64,000 bases of DNA from Brevundimonas sp. (lineage in GTDB: Bacteria > Pseudomonadota > Alphaproteobacteria > Caulobacterales > Caulobacteraceae), in contig NZ_QFNM01000011.1 in NCBI RefSeq assembly GCF_003248455.1, positions 1-64,000 of the forward strand, given 5' to 3'. Under the pieces are notes generated by a model that was not told the DNA's origin, made no database searches, and saw only the letters and a list, made by a program, of their open reading frames with translations. The stretch's first letter is position 1. Each line of letters starts with the position of its first letter. This document shows, in pieces, positions 1 through 8,546 of this stretch. A program made the position numbers and the translations under genes.

Positions 1-1
1 C

Positions 2-331
2 TCCTCGATCAACGGCCAGAAGGGCCAGATCGGCCAGACCAACTATTCCGCCGCCAAGGCCGGGATGATCGGCTTCACCAAGGCCCTGGCCCTGGAGAAT
101 GCGAGGAAGGGCGTGACCGTCAACTGCATCGCGCCGGGCTATATCGACACGGAAATGGTCGGCGCCATGGACCCCAAGGTGCTGGAATCCGTCATCAGCC
201 ATATCCCCGTCGGCCGGTTGGGCAAGGGCGAGGAGATCGCCGACATGGTGTCCTGGCTGGTGGGCGAGCGTGCCGGATATGTCACAGGCTGCACCCTGTC
301 GCTGAACGGCGGTCAATACCTGGTCGGTTGA
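2..331 (+). CDS. phaB: acetoacetyl-CoA reductase, C-terminal part (5' end outside window)
   Basis: This is a short-chain dehydrogenase/reductase that by family would reduce acetoacetyl-CoA to (R)-3-hydroxybutyryl-CoA with NADPH for polyhydroxybutyrate synthesis. The reading frame is open from base 2, and 109 residues are visible. It shows the NGQKGQ.GQTNYSAAK stretch with the catalytic Tyr (codon 44-46) and Lys (codon 56-58), then the VNCIAPGYIDTEMV segment and a C-terminal LSLNGGQY that are typical of PhaB. The Rossmann nucleotide-binding half lies upstream of the window. A generic 3-oxoacyl-ACP reductase is the alternative, but the motif block fits PhaB better. Confidence 0.85.
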   Translation, partial: SSINGQKGQIGQTNYSAAKAGMIGFTKALALENARKGVTVNCIAPGYIDTEMVGAMDPKVLESVISHIPVGRLGKGEEIADMVSWLVGERAGYVTGCTLSLNGGQYLVG

Positions 332-380
332 GGCGCGCTTCGCCCAAAATCCGCCGCGCGTCGCTTTCATCAAACCTGTC

Positions 381-1148
381 ATGAAGTTGTTGGGATCGGT
401 CAGGGCGAAAAAATCGCCGCGCGTGGCCGCGATGGCGGTGGCCGCCCTCGCGGCCGTGGGCGTGTCCGTCGCCGCCCCGGCCGTCCTGCCCGCCGACTGC
501 CAGGCCCAGACGCGCCGGGCCGTGCCGCCCACCGCCCGCTATGTCGCCGGAAACGGCCAGGGCTTCATCCTGGACACCTCCGGCTCGCGCGCGCTGATGC
601 GGTTCGAACGGTCGACCGAGGTCTGGGTGCTGCGCCCCACGCCCGCGCCGCGCGGCGACATCATCTATCGCAACGACAACGGCGACCAGGTGCTTCGGGT
701 GACGCCGAACGGCGGCGTGACGCTCTACACCACCGCGACGCCGCAGGGGTCGCCGGCCTCGCGCGTCGGCGAGGCGCAGGGCCTGGCCGGGGCCACCCTG
801 ACCGGCGCCCAGCTGGTCGACTATTTCATGCGCCAGAGCTATCGCGCCAGCCAGGCCATGGGCCGGCTGATCGTGATCGACGTGGACATCCAGCCGGGTT
901 CCGAACAGGTCGCGGCCGACACCGTCTCGGCGGCCAGCGACGCCATCGTCCGCATGGCCCGCTCTTCCAACCTGCGCGGCCAGGTCGAGCGGGTGCGCCG
1001 GGTCGTGGTGTCGGACCAGGGCCGGCCGGGCGTCAGCCTGATCCAAGGCACGCTGCGGATCGTCATCGACGCCGACGCCGGCGTGGCGGGGCGCCCCTCC
1101 TCGGCGCGGATCGTGCGCGTGGTGGGCGGCGAGGCCCTGAACCGCTGA
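381..1148 (+). CDS. secreted conserved hypothetical protein, DUF4908-like
   Basis: This is a 255-residue protein with a basic start (MKLLGSVRAKKSPR), a hydrophobic Ala/Val stretch and a likely signal peptidase site near residues 40-45, so it is probably periplasmic. The mature part alternates short beta-like segments (GQGFILDTSGSRALMRF, EVWVLRPTPAPRGD) with a C-terminal half that resembles an alpha/beta domain. I think it matches a Caulobacterales family of unknown function (DUF4908), but only from memory of the pattern. It stands alone between the phaB end and a palindromic intergenic element. No function can be assigned. Confidence 0.75.
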   Translation: MKLLGSVRAKKSPRVAAMAVAALAAVGVSVAAPAVLPADCQAQTRRAVPPTARYVAGNGQGFILDTSGSRALMRFERSTEVWVLRPTPAPRGDIIYRNDNGDQVLRVTPNGGVTLYTTATPQGSPASRVGEAQGLAGATLTGAQLVDYFMRQSYRASQAMGRLIVIDVDIQPGSEQVAADTVSAASDAIVRMARSSNLRGQVERVRRVVVSDQGRPGVSLIQGTLRIVIDADAGVAGRPSSARIVRVVGGEALNR

Positions 1149-1215
1149 ACCCTTCCGAGGCATTCGGCGGCTGAGTAGGGTCGACTGCTTTGTCAGCCCC
1201 GTTCGAAACAGGGTT

Positions 1216-1394
1216 CATCACAACGATCACAACGAACGCACCACGAACACGACGGCGCCTTTCCCGTTCGGAAAGTCTGATGGCCTGCGGCGGCGAAGCC
1301 GCAGATCGATCAACCGCCCGAAAATGGCGACGGAAGCCGACGCGCGCTCGGTCCCGTCGTGTTCGCCGTGACCCCCGCCGCGCCCGTTGTGATG
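1216..1394. repeat. imperfect palindromic intergenic element
   Basis: Two arms face each other: 1216-1255, which ends GAACACGACGG, and 1354-1394, which begins CCGTCGTGTTC. The outer ten bases (CATCACAACG) and the inner eleven bases are exact inverse matches, and the middle of the arms diverges. Between them lies a perfect hairpin CTGCGGC/GCCGCAG at 1285-1304. The element fills the gap between two convergent genes. It looks like a REP- or MITE-type dispersed element or a bidirectional terminator structure. No transposase is present. Confidence 0.6.
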
Positions 1395-1414
1395 AAAGCC
1401 TTTTCGGACCCGCA

Positions 1415-2143
1415 TCAACGAACGCTAGCGTCCTTGGCCGCCCGACGCGCGGCGAACTGATCGGCGTCCGTCGCGGTCAGGAAGGGATTGAACCGCTTCT
1501 CCGTCCCCAGCACGGTCGGCACGGTCGGTTCGCCCCGTTCGCGCGCCGCGAAGATCGCCTGGGCGTGGGCGGCGGTCTCGGGCCGGTCGTCCAGGCTCAG
1601 GGCGAATCGGGCGTTGGCGGCTGAATATTCATGGGCGCACCAGATGACCGTCGCATCGGGCCAGGCCTTGATCCGTTGCAGGCTGTCGAACATCTGCTCC
1701 GGCGTTCCCTCGAACAGCCGGCCGCAGCCCAGGGCGAACAGGGTGTCGCCGACGAAGGCCAGGCCGTCGTCGGGGGCGTGGAACACCACATGGCCCAGGG
1801 TGTGGCCGGGCGTGGCGACGACCTGGAACCGGGTCTGGCCCACCATGACCGTGTCGCCGTCCGCGACCACGCGGTCCAGCGGGGCGACGCGGCGCACCTC
1901 CTGCGGCCCGACGATCTCGCAGGCCGCCTCGGCCTTCAGCCGTTCGTTCCCCTCGGTGTGGTCCAGGTGCCAGTGGGTGTTCAGGACAAGGTCCAGCCGC
2001 CCCCAGCCCAGGCGCTCCAGCTCTTCCAGAATCCGCGCCGCGTCGGGCGTGTCGACCGCCGCGACCACGCCGGTCGCGCCGTCGCGGATCAGAAAGCCGT
2101 AGTTGTCGCTGCGGCAGGGAAACAGGTGAACGTCCAGGGTCAT
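1415..2143 (-). CDS. gloB: hydroxyacylglutathione hydrolase (glyoxalase II)
   Basis: The enzyme hydrolyses S-D-lactoylglutathione to D-lactate and glutathione, the second step of methylglyoxal detoxification in the cytosol. The 242-residue protein has the metallo-beta-lactamase signature THWHLDH at residues 56-62, a later GHTLGH metal-binding histidine, FVGDTLF with the bridging Asp, and the CAHEY segment. It ends with the family's glutathione-site region, including RFNPFLT. Length is close to that of other bacterial GloB proteins. It is divergent from a methyltransferase gene, with only 46 bases between the starts. Confidence 0.95.
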   Translation of the reverse strand: MTLDVHLFPCRSDNYGFLIRDGATGVVAAVDTPDAARILEELERLGWGRLDLVLNTHWHLDHTEGNERLKAEAACEIVGPQEVRRVAPLDRVVADGDTVMVGQTRFQVVATPGHTLGHVVFHAPDDGLAFVGDTLFALGCGRLFEGTPEQMFDSLQRIKAWPDATVIWCAHEYSAANARFALSLDDRPETAAHAQAIFAARERGEPTVPTVLGTEKRFNPFLTATDADQFAARRAAKDASVR

Positions 2144-2189
2144 GCGGTCATCCTAGCAGGCCGGGCGGTCTCGGGCCTATAGTGGCTCC

Positions 2190-2963
2190 ATGCGGCGCAG
2201 CATCGACGAGCTTCGAACCTTCTACGGCGAGCCGACCGGCGCCCTGGCGCGACGGCTGGTGGCGCGGCGGCTGGACGACGCCTGGGGCGAAGCGGCCAAT
2301 TGCGACGTCCTGGGCCTGGGCTACGCCACGCCGTGGCTGGACGCCTTCGTCGGCGCGCGGCGCGTGGTCGCGGCCATGCCCGGCGGCCAGGGGGTCGAGC
2401 ACTGGCCCACGGTGGGGCGCAACCGCACCCTGCTGGTCGACGACCGCCGCCTGCCCTTCGCCGCCGGGTCCTTCGACCGCATCCTGCTGGTCCATGCGCT
2501 GGAGGAGGCGGACGACCCGGCCGCCCTGCTGCTGGAGGCGGTGCGGGCCCTGGCGCCGACCGGGCGCATCATCCTGGCGGCGGCGGCGCGCGGCGGCCTG
2601 TGGGCGCGGGCGGACAACACCCCCTTCGGCCATGGGCGGCCCTTCACCCGCCGCCAGCTGGAACGGCTGGTGCGCGACGTGGGACTGGAGCCGGCGGCCT
2701 GGTCCCAGACCCTTTACGTCCCGCCCTGGGCCCCGATGCTGCCCCTGGCCGACGGGTTCGAACAGGTGGGCCGCCGCGTCTTTCCCGGAACCGCCGGCCT
2801 GATCCTGCTGGAGGCGGCGCGCCAGAATTACGCCCGCATCCGGCCCAGCGGCCAGGCCCAGCGGGTCGCCGCACCCGTCCTGACGCCCCAGCCCTCGACC
2901 CTGGCCGGCGCCTCGGTCGCCGCGCGTCGCAACGACCGCGACACCGACGCCGAAAGAGCCTGA
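2190..2963 (+). CDS. class I SAM-dependent methyltransferase-like protein
   Basis: This 257-residue protein has a Rossmann-type methyltransferase layout: a motif I region DVLGLGYATPWLDAF that lacks the usual GxGxG, an acidic RLPFAAGSFDRILLVHALEEADD segment that matches motifs II-III of the Methyltransf_11 type, and a following APTGRIILAA strand. The C-terminus is basic and Arg/Ala-rich. The gene starts 46 bases from gloB on the other strand. A methyltransferase beside gloB is, from memory, common in alphaproteobacteria. The substrate is unknown. The TATAGT just before the start suggests a very short leader. Confidence 0.8.
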   Translation: MRRSIDELRTFYGEPTGALARRLVARRLDDAWGEAANCDVLGLGYATPWLDAFVGARRVVAAMPGGQGVEHWPTVGRNRTLLVDDRRLPFAAGSFDRILLVHALEEADDPAALLLEAVRALAPTGRIILAAAARGGLWARADNTPFGHGRPFTRRQLERLVRDVGLEPAAWSQTLYVPPWAPMLPLADGFEQVGRRVFPGTAGLILLEAARQNYARIRPSGQAQRVAAPVLTPQPSTLAGASVAARRNDRDTDAERA

Positions 2964-3011
2964 CGCGGAGTTGACCATGCGGGCGTCTGGTCGGACGGGG
3001 CGAAGCGTCTT

Positions 3012-3536
3012 ATGGCGAAGATCATGCACCGACTGATCCTGATGCGGCACGCCCAGGCCGAGACGTCCGCTCCGTCGGGCGGCGGCGACGAGGCCAGGCC
3101 CCTGTCCGCCGCTGGCCGCGCCGAGGCGATGCTGATGGGGCGCGCCCTGGCCGAACGGGGGCTGAAGCCCGACCTGGCCCTGGTGTCGACCGCCGCGCGC
3201 ACCCGCCAGACCTGGGAGCAGATGCATGACGCCCTAGGCGACGTCGAGGTTCGCGACGAAGCCGGACTCTACAACGCCTCGGCCGACGTCATCCGCCGCT
3301 TCGTCGAGGCCAGCGAGGACGAGGCCGGCTGTCTGCTGATCCTGGCGCACAATCCGGGCGTCCACGTGCTGGCGGCCGAATATCTGATCGAAAGCGCCGC
3401 CTCGCCGGCCGTGACGGACCGGCTGGCGGGCGGGTTCCCGACGGGGGCGGCCGCCCTGTTCGCCGTCGATGTCGCGGGCCGCTGCGCCTACGAGGGCTTT
3501 CTGACGCCCCGGTCGCTGGGCGCGCCGTCGCTGTGA
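3012..3536 (+). CDS. histidine phosphatase family protein, SixA-like
   Basis: This is a 174-residue member of the histidine phosphatase superfamily. The catalytic RHAQAE motif lies at about residues 12-17, and a second conserved His is in LILAHNPGVH near residue 117. Members of this small SixA type remove phosphate from histidine phosphotransfer proteins, though in this organism the substrate is not known. An alternative ATG at 3024 gives a start closer to the usual MHRLILMRH beginning. The stop overlaps the GTG start of the next gene by four bases, so this gene begins a sixA-DUF952-pyrD chain. Confidence 0.85.
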   Translation: MAKIMHRLILMRHAQAETSAPSGGGDEARPLSAAGRAEAMLMGRALAERGLKPDLALVSTAARTRQTWEQMHDALGDVEVRDEAGLYNASADVIRRFVEASEDEAGCLLILAHNPGVHVLAAEYLIESAASPAVTDRLAGGFPTGAAALFAVDVAGRCAYEGFLTPRSLGAPSL

Positions 3537-3877
3537 CGGACATCGCCTACAAGATCGTGGACGTCGCCGAATGGCGCGCGGCCGTCGCCGAGGGCCGCTA
3601 TGACGGCGCGCCCGTCGACCTGGCCGACGGCTATATCCATATGTCGACCGAGGCCCAGTTGGCCGAGACGGCGCGCCGCCATTTCGCCGGGCGCGACGGT
3701 CTGTTGCTGCTGGACGTGGACATGGGCCGGCTGGACGGGGACGTGGTGTGGGAGCCTTCGCGGGGCGGCGCCCTGTTCCCGCATCTGTACGCCGCCCTGC
3801 CCGTCGCTGCGGTCGTCGCCACGCGCGCCTTCAAGGTCGACGCCGAGGGGCGGATGACCATCGGGGAGGCGGCATGA
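3533..3877 (+). CDS. DUF952 domain-containing protein
   Basis: This small 114-residue protein reads IAYKIVDVAEWRAA at the start and contains GYIHMSTEAQLAETA, the hallmark of the DUF952 family, whose fold resembles ADP-ribosyltransferase-like barrels and whose role is unsettled. The GTG start overlaps the previous stop (GTGA), and its own stop overlaps the ATG of pyrD (ATGA), so the three genes are translationally coupled. No catalytic claim is made. Confidence 0.88.
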   Translation: MTDIAYKIVDVAEWRAAVAEGRYDGAPVDLADGYIHMSTEAQLAETARRHFAGRDGLLLLDVDMGRLDGDVVWEPSRGGALFPHLYAALPVAAVVATRAFKVDAEGRMTIGEAA

Positions 3878-4932
3878 GCCTGGTCGACCGCATCGGCGAG
3901 GCAAGCGCCGCCGCCCTGCGCCGCCTGGACCCCGAACAGGCGCACCGGCTGGCCATCAAGGGGCTGGCCTTCGCCCCCCTGCCCCGTCCCGCCGCCGACG
4001 ACCCGATCCTGCGGACCACGCTGGCCGGTCTGGACCTGCCCAATCCGGTCGGCCTGGCCGCCGGTCTGGACAAGGACGGCGAGGCCCTGTCGGGCCTGTC
4101 GCGCCTGGGCTTCGGTTTCGTCGAATGCGGCTCGGTCACGCCGCGCGCCCAGCCAGGCAACCCCCGGCCGCGCCTGTTCCGTCTGAGCGAGGACCGGGCG
4201 ATCGTCAACCGGATGGGGTTCAACAACGCCGGGCTGGACGCCTTCGCCGCGCGTCTGGACCGTCGGCCCCAGGGCGTGATCGTCGGCGCCAATCTGGGGG
4301 CCAACAAGGACGCCGAGGACAAGGCGGCCGACTATGTGGCGGGTTTGACCCGGCTGGCGGGTCGGGCGTCCTATTTCACCGTCAACATCTCCTCGCCCAA
4401 TACGCCGGGCCTGCGGGCGTTGCAGGGGCGCGAGCAGCTGGACGACCTGCTAGGGCGTATCGAGGCGGCCCGCCCCCCGCGCGACGCCCCGCGCGCGCCC
4501 GTCGTCCTGAAGATCGCGCCCGACCTGGCCGCCGAGGAGATCGGCATGATCGTGGAGGCGTCGCTGGCGCACCGGATCGACGGACTGATCGTGTCCAACA
4601 CCACGCTGGAGCGGCCCCCGACCCTGCGCTCGCCCCAGGCCGCGGAGACGGGCGGCCTGTCAGGCGCGCCGATCCGGCCCTTCGCCGAAAAGGCCCTGCG
4701 CGCGGCGGCCGAGGCGGCGGACGGCCGCCTGCCGCTGATCGCCGTGGGCGGAATCGACAGCGGGGCCGAAGCCTACGCCCGCATCCGCCTGGGCGCTTCG
4801 GCGGTGCAGCTCTATTCGGCGTTGATCTACGAAGGGCCGGGTCTCGTCGCCCGCATCAAGCGCGACCTGGCCGCGCGTCTGCGCGCCGACGGTTTTTCCA
4901 CCCTGTCCCAGGCCGTCGGCGCCGCTCGTTGA
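3874..4932 (+). CDS. pyrD: dihydroorotate dehydrogenase (quinone), class 2
   Basis: The enzyme oxidises dihydroorotate to orotate in pyrimidine synthesis and passes electrons through FMN to the membrane quinone pool. The 352-residue protein starts with an amphipathic N-terminal segment (MSLVDRIGEASAAALRRLDPEQAHRLAIKG) typical of class 2 membrane attachment. It contains AAGLDKDGEAL and VECGSVTP around the FMN site, the catalytic Ser segment NISSPNTPGLR, and the C-terminal GGIDSG phosphate-binding loop. The ATG at 3874 overlaps the DUF952 stop. The frame stays open upstream, but that part is an out-of-family extension overlapping DUF952. Confidence 0.96.
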   Translation: MSLVDRIGEASAAALRRLDPEQAHRLAIKGLAFAPLPRPAADDPILRTTLAGLDLPNPVGLAAGLDKDGEALSGLSRLGFGFVECGSVTPRAQPGNPRPRLFRLSEDRAIVNRMGFNNAGLDAFAARLDRRPQGVIVGANLGANKDAEDKAADYVAGLTRLAGRASYFTVNISSPNTPGLRALQGREQLDDLLGRIEAARPPRDAPRAPVVLKIAPDLAAEEIGMIVEASLAHRIDGLIVSNTTLERPPTLRSPQAAETGGLSGAPIRPFAEKALRAAAEAADGRLPLIAVGGIDSGAEAYARIRLGASAVQLYSALIYEGPGLVARIKRDLAARLRADGFSTLSQAVGAAR

Positions 4933-4999
4933 CGGAGCGTTAGGCTCGGCCAGGGCAGAATGCCCCAAAGCGCGCGTCAGGGCGCCGACGGGGAAACGC

Positions 5000-6874
5000 A
5001 TGCCGGACACCACAGGCGCCGATACGGTCAGCGGCTGGACCTTCGCGGTCCGGCAACGCCGGGGCGCGATGATGCAGCGCATCGCCGTGAGCCTGGCCAG
5101 CAGCCTGTCCGTCACGCCCATGGTCGGCTGGCGCATCGCCATCTCGTGGTGCCTGGCCTATGTCGCCATCCAGGTGCTGGAGGCCTTGGTCTTCGGCCCG
5201 CTCAACGCCGCGACGCCGCGCCCCATGTCCAGGGCGCGCAATGTGCTGGGCGGGGCGACGATGTTCGCGGGCGCGGCCTGCTACGGCGCGCTTTCCCTGA
5301 TCCTGTGGGCTTATGGCGGATTGGCGGGCGGCGTGTCGGCGGCGATCATGCTGCCGGCGGCCATGGTCTATTCGATGGTCAACGCCCCGCGGTCCCTGGC
5401 CGTCCTGGCCCTGACCACCGCGCCGCAGATGCTGTACATGGCCGCCATCCCCTTCCTGCTGATGGGCCTGGGCGCGCCCCTGGAGGCCGCGATCACGGTG
5501 GCGGGGGCGGTGACGTCGTTCACCATCTACTGCCTGAACGTCTGGCGCGGCCTGGCCGAGCGGCTGCGGCGCGAACAGGCCGACCGGCTGGCGGCCGAGG
5601 CCCACGCCGCGCGCATGAGCCAGGCGCTGAACGAGCAGGGGGCCTTCCTGGCCGCGATCGGTCATGACCTTCGCACCCCCATCGGCGCCATCCTGAGCGG
5701 CGCGGCGGACCTGCGCGGCGGCGAGATCGGCGTGCGTCAGAACGCCGAACTGATCACCGACGCCGGCCTGATGATGAAATCCCTGCTGGACGATCTGCTG
5801 GACCATTCCCGCATCGAGGCGGGCCGGATGGCCATCGAGGTCAAGACCTTCGACCTGCGCCAGATCCTGGCCCAGACGCTGCAGCTTTGGCGCGCCCAGG
5901 CCGACGCCCAGGGACTGAGGCTGCGGATCGAGGGCGTCGTAGGCGTTCCCCGGTTCGTCAAAGGCGATCCTATCCGCATCCGCCAGGTGCTGAACAACCT
6001 GTTGTCCAATGCGATGAAGTTCACCGAGGCCGGGGCGATCACCGTGCGGGTGAGGGCCTGGGCCGAGGAGCCGTCGGCCTACGCCCTGCTGTTCGAGATC
6101 GCCGACACCGGTCCCGGCATGACGCCCGAACAGCTGGCGCGCCTGTTTACGCCGTTCGACCAGACGGCGGAGGGCGTCACCGCCCGTTACGGCGGCTCGG
6201 GTCTGGGCCTGGCGATCAGCCGCAATCTGGTCGATCTGATGGGCGGACGGCTGACGGTGCGCAGCACGCCCGGACAGGGGTCCACCTTCACCGTGTCCCT
6301 GGTCCTGCCCCAGGGCGAGACGGAGGAGCCTGCCGTCGAGGTCGCCGCCGACAGCCGCCGGGAGATCGCCCGGGCCCTGAAGCCCGCCGCGCCGGCGCCC
6401 GCGCCCGAACCCTCGCCCGCGCCGGTCGCCGAAACGCCTCGGCCCGAGACCCCGTCGGACGACGACGAGGACATCCAGCCCCTGCGCCTGCTGGTGGTGG
6501 ACGACCACGACATCAACCGCCGCGCCGTGCAGCTGATCCTCCAGCCGCTGGGCTGCGAGATCACCACCGCCGCCGACGGCCTGATCGCGCTGCAACGCTG
6601 CGAGGAGACGGTGTTCGACGTCATCTTCATGGATGTGCGGATGCCCGAGCTGGACGGGCGCGAGACGACGCGGCGGCTGCGCGCGGGCGGCGGCCCCAAC
6701 GCCTTGACGCCCGTGGTCGCCGTCACCGCCGACACCGCGCCCGAGGACGTGGCGGCCTGCCAGGCGGCGGGCATGGCCTATTTCGTTTCCAAGCCCCTGA
6801 CGCCCCCGGCCCTGATCGGCGCCCTGCAACACGTGCTGGAAGACGCCGCCCAGGCCCGGTCCGAAGCCGCCTAG
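5000..6874 (+). CDS. hybrid sensor histidine kinase/response regulator
   Basis: This 624-residue protein has several hydrophobic segments at about residues 42-175 that anchor it in the inner membrane, a short coiled linker, and a HisKA dimerisation region with the H box IGHDLRTPIGA (His 222). The HATPase_c domain shows the N box NNLLSNAMKF, DTGPGM and GGSGLGLAIS. A Pro/Ala-rich linker of about 45 residues leads to a C-terminal receiver domain with VVDDHDINRR and the phospho-acceptor FMDVRMPEL near residue 547. No separate sensor domain is seen beyond the membrane part. Without a phosphotransfer domain it probably signals to a separate HPt protein. The stimulus is unknown. Confidence 0.92.
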   Translation: MPDTTGADTVSGWTFAVRQRRGAMMQRIAVSLASSLSVTPMVGWRIAISWCLAYVAIQVLEALVFGPLNAATPRPMSRARNVLGGATMFAGAACYGALSLILWAYGGLAGGVSAAIMLPAAMVYSMVNAPRSLAVLALTTAPQMLYMAAIPFLLMGLGAPLEAAITVAGAVTSFTIYCLNVWRGLAERLRREQADRLAAEAHAARMSQALNEQGAFLAAIGHDLRTPIGAILSGAADLRGGEIGVRQNAELITDAGLMMKSLLDDLLDHSRIEAGRMAIEVKTFDLRQILAQTLQLWRAQADAQGLRLRIEGVVGVPRFVKGDPIRIRQVLNNLLSNAMKFTEAGAITVRVRAWAEEPSAYALLFEIADTGPGMTPEQLARLFTPFDQTAEGVTARYGGSGLGLAISRNLVDLMGGRLTVRSTPGQGSTFTVSLVLPQGETEEPAVEVAADSRREIARALKPAAPAPAPEPSPAPVAETPRPETPSDDDEDIQPLRLLVVDDHDINRRAVQLILQPLGCEITTAADGLIALQRCEETVFDVIFMDVRMPELDGRETTRRLRAGGGPNALTPVVAVTADTAPEDVAACQAAGMAYFVSKPLTPPALIGALQHVLEDAAQARSEAA

Positions 6875-7281
6875 ATCTCGATCTCCGCGACCAAGGCCTG
6901 GGCGAAGCCGGGGCGACGCATCTCGCACTCCCACACCGTGACCACGCGCCAGCCCGACGCGGTCAGCGCCTGGACGGCGGCGGCGTCGCGGGCGCGGTTG
7001 CGCGCGATCTTGGCGATCCAGTAGTCGGCGTTGGTCTTAGGGCGGCGCGCCCCGCGCGGACAGTCGTGGCCGTGCCAGAAACAGCCGTGGACGAACAGGG
7101 CCACGCGGCGACCCTTCATCGTCACGTCCGGCCGGCCGGGCAGGCCGCAGCCGCCCAGCCGATAGCCGATCCCGGCCGCGCGCAGGACCTTGCGCACGGC
7201 CAGTTCCGGCGAGGTGTCCCGCCCCTTCACGCGCCGCATGACGGCGCTGCGCTTCTCGGGGCTGAAGACGTCGGCGGTCAT
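6871..7281 (-). CDS. vsr: very short patch repair endonuclease
   Basis: Vsr nicks 5' of the thymine in T:G mismatches made by deamination of 5-methylcytosine. The 136-residue protein has the family order: DVFSPEKRSAVMRRVKGRDTSPE near the start, RRLGG-type core GLPGRPDVTMKGRRVALFVHG with the catalytic Asp, CFWHGHDC for the structural zinc, and a C-terminal WRVVTVWECE strand. I chose the ATG at 7281 (MTADVFSPEKR) because Vsr proteins begin there. A GTG at 7302 would add seven residues. No cytosine methyltransferase is in the window. Its stop overlaps the kinase stop on the other strand. Confidence 0.93.
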   Translation of the reverse strand: MTADVFSPEKRSAVMRRVKGRDTSPELAVRKVLRAAGIGYRLGGCGLPGRPDVTMKGRRVALFVHGCFWHGHDCPRGARRPKTNADYWIAKIARNRARDAAAVQALTASGWRVVTVWECEMRRPGFAQALVAEIEI

Positions 7282-7333
7282 CTCAAGTCGATCCAGGCTC
7301 ACGCCGCGAAGCGACAGCCTGGACCGCAGACCG

Positions 7334-7819
7334 TCAAAGCTGGGCCAGCAGGTGTTCGGCCGAGGACACCTTGAACTCGCCGCCCTGCTCGATGTTCAAC
7401 TGGGTCACGGTCCCGTCCTTGACCAGCATGGAATAGCGCTGCGAACGCTCGCCCAGGCCGAAGCCCGAGCCGTCCAGCACCAGGCCCAGCGCCTTGGTCA
7501 GTTCGCCGTTGCCGTCGGCCAGCATCAGGATGCTGTCGTCCTCGATCCCCTGGCTTTCGGCCCAGGCTTTCATCACGAAGGCGTCGTTGACCGAGATGCA
7601 GGCGACCGCATCCACGCCCTTGGCCTTGAGGTCGGCCAGATGCTCCTTGAAGCCCGGCAGGTGGCGCGCCGAACAGGTGGGGGTGAAGGCGCCGGGCACG
7701 GCGAACAGGGCTACGGTCTTGCCGGCGAAGATGTCGGCCGTGCTGACGGGCTTGGGCCCTTCGGCGGTGGCCTGGGCCAGGGTCGCCTTGGGGATGCGAT
7801 CGCCGATCTGGATGGTCAT
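7334..7819 (-). CDS. peroxiredoxin, Prx5/glutathione-dependent type
   Basis: This cytosolic thiol peroxidase reduces hydrogen peroxide and alkyl hydroperoxides. The 161-residue protein has the peroxidatic cysteine at residue 49 in VPGAFTPTCSARHLPGF, the PxxxTxxC signature of the Prx5/PrxII group, followed by ISVNDAFVMKAW and RYSMLVKDG that are typical of the same group. I see no second conserved cysteine where a 2-Cys partner would sit, so glutathione or glutaredoxin is the likely reductant. The start at 7819 (MTIQIGDRIP) is the family start, and upstream frame is not conserved. It is divergent from yqgE. Confidence 0.93.
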   Translation of the reverse strand: MTIQIGDRIPKATLAQATAEGPKPVSTADIFAGKTVALFAVPGAFTPTCSARHLPGFKEHLADLKAKGVDAVACISVNDAFVMKAWAESQGIEDDSILMLADGNGELTKALGLVLDGSGFGLGERSQRYSMLVKDGTVTQLNIEQGGEFKVSSAEHLLAQL

Positions 7820-7969
7820 GAGGGTCTCCGCTGACAGGGAACAAGGGGGCAAGGGCGCTGGCGTCCCACGGCTGTGGAACACCGCCTGCGACACATAGAG
7901 GCCGCCGGGCCAACCGCAAGCGGCCGGCGACTTGCGCGCGCCGCTTTCGCGACCGATGATGGTCGGATC

Positions 7970-8539
7970 ATGAGCGAAGCCTCCTCCCTGACCGGCCGCC
8001 TCCTGGTGGCCATGCCCGGCATCGGCGATCCCCGGTTCGAACACGCCGTCATCCTGATCTGCGCCCACGGGCCGGACCATGCGATGGGGCTCAGGCTGGA
8101 TCGCCCCGCGCCGGGGGTGGATCTGAAGACCGTGCTGGACAAGCTGGACGCCCCGGCGCCGGATCAGTCGATCGGCCGGGCCGTGCTGATGGGCGGGCCG
8201 GTGGAGCGCGAGCGCGGCTTCGTCCTGCACACCGACGACTGGATGATCGGCGAGGACAGCCTGCCGTTCGGCGACGGCCTGGCCATGACCGGCACGCGCG
8301 AGGCCCTGACGGCGATGACCGACGCGGTCGCCGGCCCGCGCCGTTCGGCCCTGCTGCTGGGCTACGCCGGCTGGGGCGAGGGGCAGTTGGAGGAAGAGCT
8401 GGCCGACAATGTCTGGCTGACGGCCGAGGCCGACCTGGACCTGATCTTCGACGGCGAACACACCTCCAAATGGACCCGCGCCCTGGCCCGCATGGGCGTG
8501 GACGCCGCCATGCTGTCCAGCCAGGGCGGCCGGGCCTGA
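7970..8539 (+). CDS. YqgE/AlgH family protein
   Basis: This 189-residue protein starts LTGRLLVAMPGIGDPRFEHAVILICAH, the defining N-terminal block of the YqgE/AlgH family, and later shows GGPVERERGFVLH and LLGYAGWGEGQLEEEL. The family is widespread and structurally known, but its biochemical role is unsettled. AlgH was first named as an alginate regulator. The start at 7970 gives the family length. It is convergent with the PP2C-kinase gene, with seven bases between the stops. Confidence 0.93.
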   Translation: MSEASSLTGRLLVAMPGIGDPRFEHAVILICAHGPDHAMGLRLDRPAPGVDLKTVLDKLDAPAPDQSIGRAVLMGGPVERERGFVLHTDDWMIGEDSLPFGDGLAMTGTREALTAMTDAVAGPRRSALLLGYAGWGEGQLEEELADNVWLTAEADLDLIFDGEHTSKWTRALARMGVDAAMLSSQGGRA

Positions 8540-8546
8540 CGCACCC

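Noticed and set aside
1227..1418. Minus-strand 63-residue frame within the palindromic element
   Set aside because: It falls inside the inverted-repeat element and has no ribosome-binding site or homology.
4940..6934. Minus-strand frame opposite the hybrid kinase
   Set aside because: It lies fully across a well-supported gene and has low-complexity Gly/Gln/Arg translation.
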